Shown piece by piece: positions 1-9,202 of a DNA stretch of 64,000 nucleotides; the stretch's first letter is position 1; each line of letters begins with the position of its first letter. A program made the translations under genes and the position numbers. The stretch comes from Mucilaginibacter achroorhodeus (lineage in GTDB: Bacteria > Bacteroidota > Bacteroidia > Sphingobacteriales > Sphingobacteriaceae). Under the pieces are notes generated by a model, which was not told the DNA's origin, did no database searches, and saw only the letters and a program-made list of their open reading frames with translations. The stretch covers positions 248,001-312,000 of the forward strand of contig NZ_VOEI01000005.1 of NCBI RefSeq assembly GCF_007846095.1, in the 5' to 3' direction.

Positions 1-1471
1 CTCTGTTATTGAGTATAAATTTAAATGGCTAAGCAGCATTGAGTATAATTATCCTGTATGGAAATTCCAAAACAAACTTCCAACAAAGTATTCTGAGTAC
101 GATGCTGCGTTTAAAAGTTTGAGGGCATTGGGCTTACTTAAAAACATAAACCGGCCGCTTAGCCTGGATACTGTTTACTCAGAAAAGTATCCGCGCCATG
201 TTTGGGTAATGAAAGATGTACCGAGTTACACCCTGGAGCCCTATATGCATTCGGTAGAAGATAATCTGCAATACATTGCGTTTCGCAGGCCAAATGCATT
301 TTACACCTGGAACGCAGTGGTAAGGGCAATGATGAACGATGAAGATTTTGGCAAGCAGTTAGATGAGCCGCTTGAGGGCGAAGCCGAAATATATAAACGG
401 GCCAATGAATTTAAAACAGATATCGCTAAAATAGAATACATTTTTAATACGGTTAAGAACACCATTAAATGGAATAAATCTACAAGCTGGTATACAGACG
501 AGGGTATTAAAAAGGCGTGGTTAAAGAAAACCGGCAACTCGGCAGAGGTCAATCTCATACTTTACCATTTGTTAAAAGGCGGGGGGCTATCACCAACGCT
601 CGCCATTGCGGGAGACAGGGAAATTGCTGAGATAAGATTGGATGATCCGGGTTATGACAGGCTCGAAAAAACCCTTGTGCAAGTGCCGTTAGACAGCACC
701 CAATTTTTAACGCTGGACGCGTCGCAAAAATACAACAGGTATAATTTTACTCCGATAGAATTTCTGGAGCAGAACATGCTTACCATCAACCCTAAAAACG
801 GCTTTAATGATATAGTGAAACTTAGAAATCAGTACCAATGGCTGGAAGTGACTTTTGTTGACGCTGCTATAAAGGATGACGGCAAATTAACCGGTACCAC
901 ACAATTGAGCAGTTCATTTTATCGCAAGGTTAATAAAATGGAGCAGTACGACCGGGGTGGAGAAAAAGAATATCTGGACGATCTAAAAGCGGGTAACACA
1001 AAGTTATCTATTACAGATTATAAACGGTACGGAATGGATGTGGATACACTACCCCTAAGAGAGGAATTTAAATTTGACGTGGAAGCGGCAGTAACGGATG
1101 GCGACTATATATATTTCAACCCTAATTCATTTACCGGGTTAGCACTTAACCCGTTTTTAAACGAGGTAAGAGTATCTGATATTGACTTTATATACCTTAA
1201 TCGCTATAACATCAGTGGCCACTATAAGTTACCGGGTGGGTATAAAATTGATGCGTTACCTAAACAATTTACACTTGCAATGGCCGATAATAGCATTATT
1301 TTTAAACGGCTTATAGGGGAAATAAATGGGGATATAGCAGTACATTATCTCATCAATTTCAATAAAACAAAGTTTTCGCATGATGAGTACGAGGCATTGT
1401 ACAGCTTCTACAAGAAAATGTTTGAATTGTTAAATGAACAAATAGTTCTTAAAAAAGTTACTAAGACGTAA
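1..1471 (+). CDS. DUF3857/transglutaminase-like exported protein, 5'-truncated by window edge
   Basis: The reading frame is open from base 2, so the TTG at 119 is not the start; the gene begins upstream of the window. The upstream part reads IEYKFKWLSSIEYNYPVW, like the end of a DUF3857 beta domain. A transglutaminase-like core follows and then a C-terminal beta domain. Where a transglutaminase has its catalytic Cys, this protein reads KTGNSAEVN with Ser, so it is probably not an active protease-fold enzyme; my recollection is that this Bacteroidota subfamily often lacks the Cys. Family members are exported and of unknown function. The secreted protein at 1497 starts 25 bases downstream and is probably co-transcribed. 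Confidence 0.8.
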   Translation, partial: SVIEYKFKWLSSIEYNYPVWKFQNKLPTKYSEYDAAFKSLRALGLLKNINRPLSLDTVYSEKYPRHVWVMKDVPSYTLEPYMHSVEDNLQYIAFRRPNAFYTWNAVVRAMMNDEDFGKQLDEPLEGEAEIYKRANEFKTDIAKIEYIFNTVKNTIKWNKSTSWYTDEGIKKAWLKKTGNSAEVNLILYHLLKGGGLSPTLAIAGDREIAEIRLDDPGYDRLEKTLVQVPLDSTQFLTLDASQKYNRYNFTPIEFLEQNMLTINPKNGFNDIVKLRNQYQWLEVTFVDAAIKDDGKLTGTTQLSSSFYRKVNKMEQYDRGGEKEYLDDLKAGNTKLSITDYKRYGMDVDTLPLREEFKFDVEAAVTDGDYIYFNPNSFTGLALNPFLNEVRVSDIDFIYLNRYNISGHYKLPGGYKIDALPKQFTLAMADNSIIFKRLIGEINGDIAVHYLINFNKTKFSHDEYEALYSFYKKMFELLNEQIVLKKVTKT

Positions 1472-1496
1472 ATTAGGGGCTTTAACAGAAAAGGAA

Positions 1497-1982
1497 ATGA
1501 AAAAGCTGGTCTTAGCTATCGTAATTATTTTTACCGGTATGCGCCTTAATGCGCAAAGTATCTCCTTTTCTGATCTTACCAATCTAACCAACCTTTCAGA
1601 TGGGCAAGCCCATACATACTTATCGTTGGGTGGAATATTTAAATTGGATTACATGAAAGAGGAAAACGGAAAAAAAATTGAGTATTTCCGGTCAAAATCT
1701 GCAAAAGTGGCTCCGCAGAGCATTACCATAGGGGTGAACGAAATACAGGCAAACGGTACCATCCTGCGCACGGTTCTGTATACCACACAAGACCCGGAAA
1801 ATATTGTCAACCTTATTGCGCAGGCCAAACGTGCCAAGCTGATCATGAAGTTCCAGGGGATGGACCGCGACAATAACATTTATAAGTTCGATAATGAGTT
1901 CTACAACATTACCATGCTCATTAGCACCAATAACAACAAAGGCTCAGTAGAGGTAAAACAGAAGGAATTTATTGGCTACTAA
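1497..1982 (+). CDS. Secreted protein of unknown function
   Basis: This is a 161-residue protein whose first 20 residues form a clear signal peptide ending in LNAQ, so it should be periplasmic or outer-membrane facing. I recognise no domain. The mature part is polar with no further membrane segment and looks all-beta. It lies 25 bases after the DUF3857-type gene on the same strand, which suggests a shared transcript and related job. No function is assigned. Confidence 0.75.
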   Translation: MKKLVLAIVIIFTGMRLNAQSISFSDLTNLTNLSDGQAHTYLSLGGIFKLDYMKEENGKKIEYFRSKSAKVAPQSITIGVNEIQANGTILRTVLYTTQDPENIVNLIAQAKRAKLIMKFQGMDRDNNIYKFDNEFYNITMLISTNNNKGSVEVKQKEFIGY

Positions 1983-2011
1983 AAAAGCCCTGCCAAAAAT
2001 GGCAAGGCTTC
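1981..2011 (-). terminator. Rho-independent terminator of the LolA-like gene
   Basis: An AAGCCcTGCC / GGCAaGGCTT hairpin with one mismatch is followed, read on the minus strand, by a run of six T. It sits just after the stop of the LolA-like gene at 2031. On the plus strand there is no T-run, so it serves mainly the minus-strand operon. Confidence 0.75.
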
Positions 2012-2030
2012 AAACTAAACTAACACACTG

Positions 2031-2765
2031 TTATTTACCTATTAAAGCCGGATCGAATATTTTCCTGTCAATTTCCTGGTTGGCCTTTATATCATGATAA
2101 ACTTCGGTTTGTAAAAGTTTATCATTGATGTAAAATTTGCAAAGCGTTTCGCTCCAGGCACCGTCAACCATCTTGTGTTCTTCAAAGGTAGCTTCGGTTT
2201 TAGTAATGCCTTCATATTTAAAATAACGTACGGCAACCAGTTTCTCTTTATCTATCCATAGCTGGTTTACTTTTTCACCGTCTTTTGCGGCACCTATCAC
2301 GTACACGTCTTTTCCGTTCCATTTCGTTTCATGAAATTTATTCAGATCGAACTGCAACTCCTTAAAATGGTCAAAAACATTATCTATCGGCTTAAAATAC
2401 ATCCCCCCTAAAAAGAATATCAGCTCGTTCTCGTCCTTTGCAGACCGTACCACCTTGTTGTTACGGAACACATATGATGAATCTCCACGGTAAATAACGC
2501 CATTACCGCTATTATCGCCGCCAAAATCGATCCGCAGCATATCCGGGTAAACAATGCGCTCATACCAGGTATCGGTTTTGATCAGCGTATCGTTACGGTA
2601 GCGGCCTGTGGTTTGGGTAAACGTTAATGACGTATGCCATTTGTTGTAATAGCGTGTATACATCTTCTTGATCACCTGCGCCGAAGTAAGCTGCCTGGGT
2701 GAGGTAAACCCCCACACCGATAGCAGCGTAATGATGGAAGTGATAATAGATACTAAATGCTTCAT
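2031..2765 (-). CDS. LolA-like outer-membrane lipoprotein-sorting family protein
   Basis: This is a 244-residue protein with an N-terminal signal peptide of about 23 residues. The mature part has the pattern of the LolA/LppX half-barrel: a start like SAQVIKKMYTRY, strands rich in aromatic residues, and a middle segment reading like 'WIDKEKLVAVRYF' as in LolA-type proteins. It is probably periplasmic and binds a lipid or lipoprotein, but true LolA function is not shown. It lies 29 bases downstream of the MBL hydrolase gene on the same strand, so the two are probably an operon; the terminator follows directly. Confidence 0.65.
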   Translation of the reverse strand: MKHLVSIITSIITLLSVWGFTSPRQLTSAQVIKKMYTRYYNKWHTSLTFTQTTGRYRNDTLIKTDTWYERIVYPDMLRIDFGGDNSGNGVIYRGDSSYVFRNNKVVRSAKDENELIFFLGGMYFKPIDNVFDHFKELQFDLNKFHETKWNGKDVYVIGAAKDGEKVNQLWIDKEKLVAVRYFKYEGITKTEATFEEHKMVDGAWSETLCKFYINDKLLQTEVYHDIKANQEIDRKIFDPALIGK

Positions 2766-2794
2766 TATTTATATTGAGGGGTATATCGATCAAT

Positions 2795-3691
2795 TTAAGC
2801 GGTTAATTCTTCGTAAGCAGCGGTTAAGCTGCGCTCTATCCCATCGCCCTGCCAATCGGTTACGCCGGGGATAGCTTTTGCAGCCAATACCTGTTCTTTA
2901 GTTTTGCCGGCCTTTATTTCGCTGCCAACAAAATCAACCAAACGCTCCATGTAGTTTTGCATGGCTTTAAGATCGGCCATCGTACCTACCACTTTATCCG
3001 GGTCAAAAGCATGGCCGAAAACAAAAATGGTGTCCTTACTGAACTGCTTTTGTGCGGCTTCTAAAGCCAGCGGCCAGTTTTTGCATGATGCACCTGCCGA
3101 GCGGTCTACATACGGGTATTTGCGGTTGAATACCTGGTCGCCGCAATGCACAATGTTGGCGTTCTCAAAATGGATAAAACTATCGCCGTTGGTGTGGCCG
3201 GGTCCAAAGTAATGGGCAGTAATGCGCTCGTCGCCTACTTTAATTTTCCAATTGTTGGTGTAGGTGGTATCAGGATAAAGCTGTTTATCATCTGATCCCT
3301 GCTTTAGCGATGCTGCTTTTTGGTTGGTTAACGAGTTAGCATGTGCTGCCACATTTTTAACCAAACCTTTAAAGGCAATATTGCCGCTGGTGTGGTCGCC
3401 GTGATGGTGTGTGTTAATGAGCCATTGAAAAGGTTGCGAAGATTTTTTCTTGAGCTCGGCGATCAAATGACCTGCCTGTTCCGGAAACTCGGCATCCACA
3501 CACACGATGCCTTCTTTGTTCACCATCCAGATGATGGTGCCACCCTGTTCCGTAAAAATGCCCACATTATTGCGCAGCGGTGTAAGTTTATACTCCGGCG
3601 CAGCCAGCATAGCCGCCAGGCTTCTGTTACCCAATAAAGATAGTGATCCTGCGGTTAAAGCTGTATTTATTAAGAATTTACGGCGTTGCAT
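2795..3691 (-). CDS. Tat-exported MBL-fold metallo-hydrolase
   Basis: This is a 298-residue metallo-beta-lactamase-fold protein. Residues 1-27 carry a twin-arginine signal (RRKFL, then a hydrophobic stretch), so it is folded before export to the periplasm. The metal motif HxHxDH is visible as HHHGDH at 95-100, with later metal ligands in the GHTNGD and GHAFD segments. The fold covers hydrolases such as class B3-like beta-lactamases, quinoprotein-linked hydrolases and thiol dioxygenases, so the substrate cannot be told. It is the first gene of a probable two-gene operon with the LolA-like gene. Confidence 0.8.
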   Translation of the reverse strand: MQRRKFLINTALTAGSLSLLGNRSLAAMLAAPEYKLTPLRNNVGIFTEQGGTIIWMVNKEGIVCVDAEFPEQAGHLIAELKKKSSQPFQWLINTHHHGDHTSGNIAFKGLVKNVAAHANSLTNQKAASLKQGSDDKQLYPDTTYTNNWKIKVGDERITAHYFGPGHTNGDSFIHFENANIVHCGDQVFNRKYPYVDRSAGASCKNWPLALEAAQKQFSKDTIFVFGHAFDPDKVVGTMADLKAMQNYMERLVDFVGSEIKAGKTKEQVLAAKAIPGVTDWQGDGIERSLTAAYEELTA

Positions 3692-3989
3692 ATTGATAAT
3701 AAATTAGTTAAAGGTAAATGATATTTTTTGAGTTGATTAAATGTAAGGATTAAGATTGGATTAGAATAGCGGATGGTGGGTGCTTATTGTGAGTGGGTGA
3801 ATAATAGTTTATCACAAGTATTGCGGCATTGCCTGCGGCCCGCGCTTTTCGCTCATACGGCCACAGGCATTAGGCGCATGCCGGTATCCGCTGCAATCGC
3901 TAATGCGGTCTTCTGTTAAAATTCGATTGGTAGAATGAAGAGACCGCTATGTGGTTTTTATTTTTTACTTCACTACTTTTACCCCCTGC
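3692..3989. other. Divergent spacer with GC-rich hairpins
   Basis: This 298-base stretch separates the minus-strand MBL operon from the plus-strand glycosyltransferase. Its first half is A/T-rich and ordinary. Its second half is GC-rich and structured: 10-base arms at 3831-3840 and 3859-3868 (GCCTGcGGCC / GGCCaCAGGC, one mismatch) and a second hairpin at 3905-3947. I see no open reading frame and no clear promoter. Confidence 0.5.
3905..3947. repeat. Inverted repeat upstream of the glycosyltransferase
   Basis: The arms GCGGTCTTC (3905-3913) and GAAGAGACCGC (3937-3947) pair, with a small bulge, around an inner ATTC/GAAT stem. It lies 42 bases before the likely ATG at 3990, within the expected leader. 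Confidence 0.5.
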
Positions 3990-5657
3990 ATGAACACCCC
4001 GCAAACCGATAACAAAACCCAATGGCTGTATTTATTTATAGGGCTGGCTGTTCTGTTAAATTTCACCGGTTTGTTCATTCCTATTTTGGCGCCCGACGGT
4101 ACCCTTTACGCTGTTATTGCCAAAACCATGGCGCAGCGAAATGATTTTGTGAACCTCATCGTCCACAATGCCGATTGGCTGGATAAACCGCATTTTCCTT
4201 TCTGGGTGGCGGCATTATCGTTCAAAATATTCGGCATCAGTACATGGGCCTACAAATTGCCAGGTATACTGTTTATGCTGATGGGCGGGTATTATACTTA
4301 CCTGCTGGCTAAACTGCTTTACAATAAAGAAGTTGCGCTTTGGAGTGTGCTCATACTGCTTACATCGCAACATATCATTCTATCTAACAACGATGTACGC
4401 GCCGAGCCATACCTTACCGGTTTGATCATAGCGGCAGTTTATCATTTTTACCTGGCTTACCTGCGTGGTAACCACTGGCAGCTCCTGTGGGGCGCGATTT
4501 TTACCGCCTGCGCCATCATGACCAAGGGCATGTTCGCACTGGTTCCCATAGGCGGGGCAATAGTAGGGCACCTGGCCATTACCAGGCAATGGAAACAATT
4601 ATTTCACTGGCGTTGGTTATTAGCTGCCGTGTTGATAGGCATATTTATCCTGCCGGAGATCTATTGCCTGTATGAACAATTTGATGCCCACCCCGAGAAG
4701 GTTGTTTTTGGCCGTACGCATGTGTCCGGCATCAAATTCTTTTTCTGGGACAGCCAGTTCGGGCGTTTCTTTAATACCGGGCCTATCAAAGGAAAGGGCG
4801 ATCCATCGTTTTTTATCCATACAACGCTGTGGGCTTTTTTGCCGTGGTCGCTAATTCTGTTTGCGGCGATTTGGCATTTTGTCAAAACCGGTATCAAAAA
4901 CGTGCAGCAGCGCGAGTGGCTTTGTATTAGTGGCAGCTTACTTACGTTTTTATTGTTCTCTGCCTCAAAATTTCAGTTGCCGCATTACCTTAATATTGTG
5001 TTCCCATTCTTTGCCATTATTACGGCACAATACTTTATTGGCCTGCAAAACGAGCGGACAATTAAAACGATACGCGCGGTTCAAACAGGCCTGGTGCTGG
5101 TATTGCTGCTGGCTATTGCCGCTTTGCAATATTATTTTAAGCCTGATGAATTTGAGTGGGACGATGCGGTGACACTTGTGGTATGGCTGGCGCTGCTTGC
5201 CATCCTGCCGACAAAGTTCGCAGCAACAGATTACCGCCAAACGGCTTTCCGTACGCTTATCGCAGCTTTTGTAGTGAACCTGTATCTTAACCTGGCTTTT
5301 TATCCATCGTTACTTAAATACCAGGCCGGGAGCGAGGCTGCCGTTTGGATAAATGAACATAACACGCAGAAACTGCCGTTAGTACAAAGCTGGGAAGACG
5401 CCAATTATCCAATGGAATTCTACATAGAACAGCCGCTTACCATCGTAAATGAAGACGGCAGCGGTAAGCTGCCTGCAACGCCATTCATGTTCTACGGCCC
5501 GGCTACAGTTGTAGCATCGCTGCAGGCAAAAGGCTACCATATTGAGAAGCAGGCGAATTTTGAGCGTTATTGGGTATCCCGATTAAAGCCTAAGTTTATC
5601 AATCATGCTACTCGTGCTGAACTGCTTATCCCCATGGAAGTGGTTATTGTTAAGTAG
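3990..5657 (+). CDS. GT39/ArnT-type membrane glycosyltransferase
   Basis: This is a multi-pass membrane protein of 555 residues from ATG 3990. An ATG at 3951 is in frame, but the residues it adds do not look like family sequence and it lies inside a leader hairpin. After the first membrane segment comes PDGTLYAVIAKTMAQR (Asp36), which matches the first periplasmic loop of GT39/GT83 enzymes where the catalytic acid lies. About ten hydrophobic segments follow, then a soluble C-terminal part. Relatives move sugars from polyprenyl-phosphate donors to lipid A or other envelope acceptors; donor and acceptor here are unknown. Its stop lies one base from the stop of the convergent phospholipase gene. 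Confidence 0.8.
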   Translation: MNTPQTDNKTQWLYLFIGLAVLLNFTGLFIPILAPDGTLYAVIAKTMAQRNDFVNLIVHNADWLDKPHFPFWVAALSFKIFGISTWAYKLPGILFMLMGGYYTYLLAKLLYNKEVALWSVLILLTSQHIILSNNDVRAEPYLTGLIIAAVYHFYLAYLRGNHWQLLWGAIFTACAIMTKGMFALVPIGGAIVGHLAITRQWKQLFHWRWLLAAVLIGIFILPEIYCLYEQFDAHPEKVVFGRTHVSGIKFFFWDSQFGRFFNTGPIKGKGDPSFFIHTTLWAFLPWSLILFAAIWHFVKTGIKNVQQREWLCISGSLLTFLLFSASKFQLPHYLNIVFPFFAIITAQYFIGLQNERTIKTIRAVQTGLVLVLLLAIAALQYYFKPDEFEWDDAVTLVVWLALLAILPTKFAATDYRQTAFRTLIAAFVVNLYLNLAFYPSLLKYQAGSEAAVWINEHNTQKLPLVQSWEDANYPMEFYIEQPLTIVNEDGSGKLPATPFMFYGPATVVASLQAKGYHIEKQANFERYWVSRLKPKFINHATRAELLIPMEVVIVK

Positions 5658-5658
5658 A

Positions 5659-8202
5659 CTACACTTCGCCGCCCATGTAAGGGTCGCTGATGCCCGGCCT
5701 GCCGGTTTCTACCCGGCCTGCATAACGTTTTTCAAAATCATTAAAGCCTTTTACACGGATAGTAAAATCATACCAGCCCTGCTGCTTGCTTAGGTCTAAC
5801 TTGATGGTTTGCGGTGCAAAGCTTTCCTGCTGAATAGTTAATTGTTTGCTGCCGGTTTTGTAAGCATTGTCACTCGCCTCTACAGTCAATGGTGTTTTGG
5901 TGCCTGCCAGGGAGAAGGTAAGCAACACATTGCCGTCTTTTTGGTAAGCGAAATGTGTTACAACCCCGGGATCTTTAGCGCTACCTTTAAACTCACGGTA
6001 AAAGCCGTTAGGGCCGTACGTGCGCAAGTGGTACTGGTTGTTTTCAAAGTCGGTAAGCGGCCATTGATCGGTCAGCGTATCGCCTGCTTTTGTAGCGTAG
6101 CTCCAGGTACGTATGGCTTCTTTGTTACCGGGCTCGTTTAAACTTGCATACAGTCCCGGCGCGTAAACATTAAATGGTGCGCCAAGTGCAGCATCGCCAA
6201 AGGCTTCCTTACCAGCTTTAAAGCTGATCTCAAATGCAGTTTTATCCTCGTTTAATCTGCCATCAGCGTATAACTCATACGGTAATGCACATGACGGCCT
6301 GGTACCTTTTTCCTGTTTGGCCATGTGAGGGGCAGTACGCGGATCTGCTTTTACAGCTTTGATATCGGCATCGCTCAACAGGCTGAAAGTTGGCAGCGCC
6401 TTAAATTGCGCTTTGTGGATACCTTCAACAAATTCATCCTTTTTTAATGACCTGGGCTGAACGATCTTTTCGCCATCGTAAGGGCGGAACGCAGAAGTAA
6501 GATCGCCACAAACGGTACGCCGCCATTCGCTTACGTTGGTCTCTTTTATTTTTTTACCCGTTTTGTGCTTAATAAATTTCTCTAAAAACTGCAGGTTTGA
6601 TGTGTGGTCAAACACCTCAGAGTTTACATAACCGCCCCGGCTCCACGGCGAGGCTATGATCATTGGCACCCTGTAGCCTAAACCAATAGGGCTTTCGCGT
6701 TTATATTTATTTGGAAAACCGTTTCTGTCCAATTCCTGCTCAAGGGTTACAAATTCCACCCTGGTATCTATCCCATCTGATACCTTGCCGGTTCCTTCTT
6801 TGTGTGAGTGTGGCGCAGTAAAGGGCGGAACATGATCAAAATATCCATCGTTTTCATCATAAGTAAGTATGAAGATGGTCTTCTTCCATACCTCGGGGTT
6901 TTTGGTGAGAATATCCAATACTTCTGACAGGTACCATGCCCCGTACCAGGGCGCACCGGGATGGTCTGAGAAATTTTCGGGGGCGGTTATCCATGATACC
7001 ATGGGTAATTGCCCGGTGTTAACGTCATGACGGAACTGATGCAGCACATCTCCCTTTGGCACCTGCATCTTGCGCTGTGTGCCATTATCATCGTAGGTAA
7101 GCGTTGTCAGTTTGTGATAATCAGGATCAACCCGGTTGGTGCTAAACGCACGCATATGCAGGTTTTGGTCGCGTTTGCTAAGTTTCTCAAAAGCACCGGG
7201 TTCTAATATCTGCTTGTGATCTTCAATATCTTTCCATTCGCGTTTAAGCCCGGTAAGCTGTTTGGTGAGTGCTTTTTTTGAAGTATCGCCTTCCGGCAGG
7301 GAGCCTATCTTTTCTTCTAATGTCTTTATTTCTTGAGGCAGTGCCGTTTGCCTTTTCTTAACATAGGCAATGTGCTCTTTGTGCAGGCGTACGTTGTACT
7401 GCTTAAAAAACTCCAGGTTGTTATCGGTAAAATTACCCAGCCATGAATCTTCCTCGCCTTCAAAACCAACGCCTATGGATAGCTCATTCTGGTAGCATTT
7501 CCACGATATGCCTGCATCTTCCAGCCTTTCCGGGAAAGTGGTCCAGTTAGCTGCTTCAAAGTCCGAATCTTCATTCCATACATTGGCCCGTGAACCTTCT
7601 TTCTGATCGGCACGAATAGTGCCTGTCCACAGGAAGCTGCGGTTTGGTGTGGTGCCCGTTAGGGATGAACAAAAATGCTGGTCGCATATGGTAAAGGCAT
7701 CTGCGAGGGCATAGTTAAATGGCAGGTCCTCGCGGGTATGGAAACCAAGTGTAAGCGGCATATCCTTATACTCCGGGTTGCCAGATTGTTTTTCGATGAG
7801 CCACTTATCAAACTTACCATCATTACGCGCATTTACCTGGTTGCTCCAGCTGTGCGGTAACGAGTTCATCCAGGTAGCTTTAGTGTCTTTAATATCTAAC
7901 CTGAAAGGGGCAAAGGTTTCGCCTTTCGCGTTGCTTTGCAACCAAACCGGGTTTTTATTTGGCAGGTCGATAACCCTCGGGTCGTTAAAACCTCGTACGC
8001 CGCGCAGGGAACCAAAGCAATGATCGAACGACCGGTTCTCCTGCATCAATATCACTACATGTTCTGCATCCATCCAGGTGCTGCCCGGCGCAGGGTTAAT
8101 GGCTAATGCTTTTTGAATAGAGGCCGGTAAAACGTTGCTGAGGCCGGCAGCACCTGCAAGCAGTGCTGCCTTTTTAAGAAAATCTCTGCGGGTATCTGAC
8201 AT
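5659..8202 (-). CDS. Phosphocholine-specific phospholipase C, Tat-exported
   Basis: This 847-residue protein belongs to the acid phosphatase/phospholipase C branch of the alkaline phosphatase superfamily. RRDFLKKA at residues 5-12 plus a hydrophobic stretch is a Tat signal. MQENRSFDHCFGSLRG at about 53-68 is the family N-terminal active-site segment, and FILTYDENDGYFDHV holds the later metal-binding Asp/His. Full length is right for the phosphocholine-specific type, including two C-terminal beta domains after about residue 630. It should hydrolyse phosphatidylcholine or sphingomyelin outside the cytoplasm, probably to obtain phosphate or lipid carbon. No partner gene adjoins it. Confidence 0.88.
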   Translation of the reverse strand: MSDTRRDFLKKAALLAGAAGLSNVLPASIQKALAINPAPGSTWMDAEHVVILMQENRSFDHCFGSLRGVRGFNDPRVIDLPNKNPVWLQSNAKGETFAPFRLDIKDTKATWMNSLPHSWSNQVNARNDGKFDKWLIEKQSGNPEYKDMPLTLGFHTREDLPFNYALADAFTICDQHFCSSLTGTTPNRSFLWTGTIRADQKEGSRANVWNEDSDFEAANWTTFPERLEDAGISWKCYQNELSIGVGFEGEEDSWLGNFTDNNLEFFKQYNVRLHKEHIAYVKKRQTALPQEIKTLEEKIGSLPEGDTSKKALTKQLTGLKREWKDIEDHKQILEPGAFEKLSKRDQNLHMRAFSTNRVDPDYHKLTTLTYDDNGTQRKMQVPKGDVLHQFRHDVNTGQLPMVSWITAPENFSDHPGAPWYGAWYLSEVLDILTKNPEVWKKTIFILTYDENDGYFDHVPPFTAPHSHKEGTGKVSDGIDTRVEFVTLEQELDRNGFPNKYKRESPIGLGYRVPMIIASPWSRGGYVNSEVFDHTSNLQFLEKFIKHKTGKKIKETNVSEWRRTVCGDLTSAFRPYDGEKIVQPRSLKKDEFVEGIHKAQFKALPTFSLLSDADIKAVKADPRTAPHMAKQEKGTRPSCALPYELYADGRLNEDKTAFEISFKAGKEAFGDAALGAPFNVYAPGLYASLNEPGNKEAIRTWSYATKAGDTLTDQWPLTDFENNQYHLRTYGPNGFYREFKGSAKDPGVVTHFAYQKDGNVLLTFSLAGTKTPLTVEASDNAYKTGSKQLTIQQESFAPQTIKLDLSKQQGWYDFTIRVKGFNDFEKRYAGRVETGRPGISDPYMGGEV

Positions 8203-8262
8203 GGCTGCTAAGATAAAAATCCCTTATTAAACGAATGTATTATACTATTTATGGTTGTGTTA

Positions 8263-8757
8263 TCATTTTATAAATACCTTTTTATACAACCTTAGCTTTG
8301 TGCCTTCCGGCGTTTCAATATCTTTTTCGTAGTGTAATCCGCAGCGCTCTATCAGTTTTTGCGAGCGAATATTTTTATCAGTTGTAGTGGCATACAATAC
8401 GTCAAATGGATAATTATCAATAATAGCCATACAGCTTTCGTAGCCTAAACCTTTGCCTGCATATTGAGGCATAAATGCGAAACCAATATCCGGGTGATCA
8501 AGATACGCGCGTTTGAATAAGCCACATAAACCAACCGGCGTTTCATCCTCTTTTAAAGCTACTAAGATCGGGCCGTAGCCAAGTTTACTATAAAAATTAG
8601 TGTGCAGCATTTTGATGTAATTCTCTGCATCGTGTAAGGTGTGAATATTGCGGTCGCCAATGAATTGTATCCAGGTGGGCGTATTCAGTAATTCAAAAAC
8701 AAAGGGTGCGTCTTCCGGCCCAAATCGGCGTAAAGTAAGATTTGCAGTAACTATCAT
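8263..8757 (-). CDS. GNAT-family N-acetyltransferase (RimJ-like)
   Basis: This is 164 residues from ATG 8757. An upstream in-frame ATG at 8814 would add a hydrophobic extension atypical of the family, and the domain begins at LTLRRFGPEDAPFVFEL. It has the GNAT signature with the acetyl-CoA loop around GFAFMPQYAGKGLGYE and the later IRSQKLIERCGL segment, as in RimJ/RimL-type enzymes. The substrate may be a protein N-terminus, an amino acid or an antibiotic and is not known. It is single-gene and divergent from the mutarotase/fucosidase pair. Confidence 0.82.
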   Translation of the reverse strand: MIVTANLTLRRFGPEDAPFVFELLNTPTWIQFIGDRNIHTLHDAENYIKMLHTNFYSKLGYGPILVALKEDETPVGLCGLFKRAYLDHPDIGFAFMPQYAGKGLGYESCMAIIDNYPFDVLYATTTDKNIRSQKLIERCGLHYEKDIETPEGTKLRLYKKVFIK

Positions 8758-8869
8758 CGAAACCAATATAGGGAAAACAATAAATTCGCAAGACTTCATT
8801 ATTTTGAAACTCAAATTGCTTTTACAGCAAACATTTACTTACTTGTAAAACCAATCTCAAAAACCGCCT

Positions 8870-9199
8870 ATGAAACGTTATTGCCTTGCGCTTGATCTTA
8901 AACATGATCCGGAACTGATAGCCGAGTATGAAGAATATCACAAAGCGATATGGCCGGAGATCCGCGAAAGCATCATAACTGCCGGGATCACTAATATGGA
9001 AATTTACCGGTATGGCAACAGGTTAACCATGATAATGGAGGTAACGGATGATTTTAGTTTTGATGCCAAAGGTGCCGCCGATGCTGCCAATGCCAAAGTG
9101 CAGGAGTGGGAAACTTTGATGTGGAAGTACCAGCAGGCCTTGCCCGGCGCACCCGATGGGGCTAAATGGATGCTGATGGATAAAATTTTTCAACTATAA
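8870..9199 (+). CDS. RhaM-type sugar mutarotase, probably for L-fucose
   Basis: This is a 109-residue protein of the L-rhamnose mutarotase (COG3254) family, a small ferredoxin-like fold that interconverts sugar anomers. EEYHKAIWPEI, with the catalytic-type His24, and the pattern IYRYGNRLTMIMEV are family features. Three bases separate it from the fucosidase gene, so it forms a two-gene operon. That context points to L-fucose as substrate rather than L-rhamnose; the inference rests on neighbourhood alone. Confidence 0.82.
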   Translation: MKRYCLALDLKHDPELIAEYEEYHKAIWPEIRESIITAGITNMEIYRYGNRLTMIMEVTDDFSFDAKGAADAANAKVQEWETLMWKYQQALPGAPDGAKWMLMDKIFQL

Positions 9200-9202
9200 A
9201 TT

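Noticed and set aside
119..121. TTG start codon for the first gene
   Set aside because: The frame is open and family-like back to base 2, so the gene is simply cut by the window edge.
2593..2793. Short frames overlapping the LolA-like gene
   Set aside because: They are shadows in other frames of a well-supported gene.
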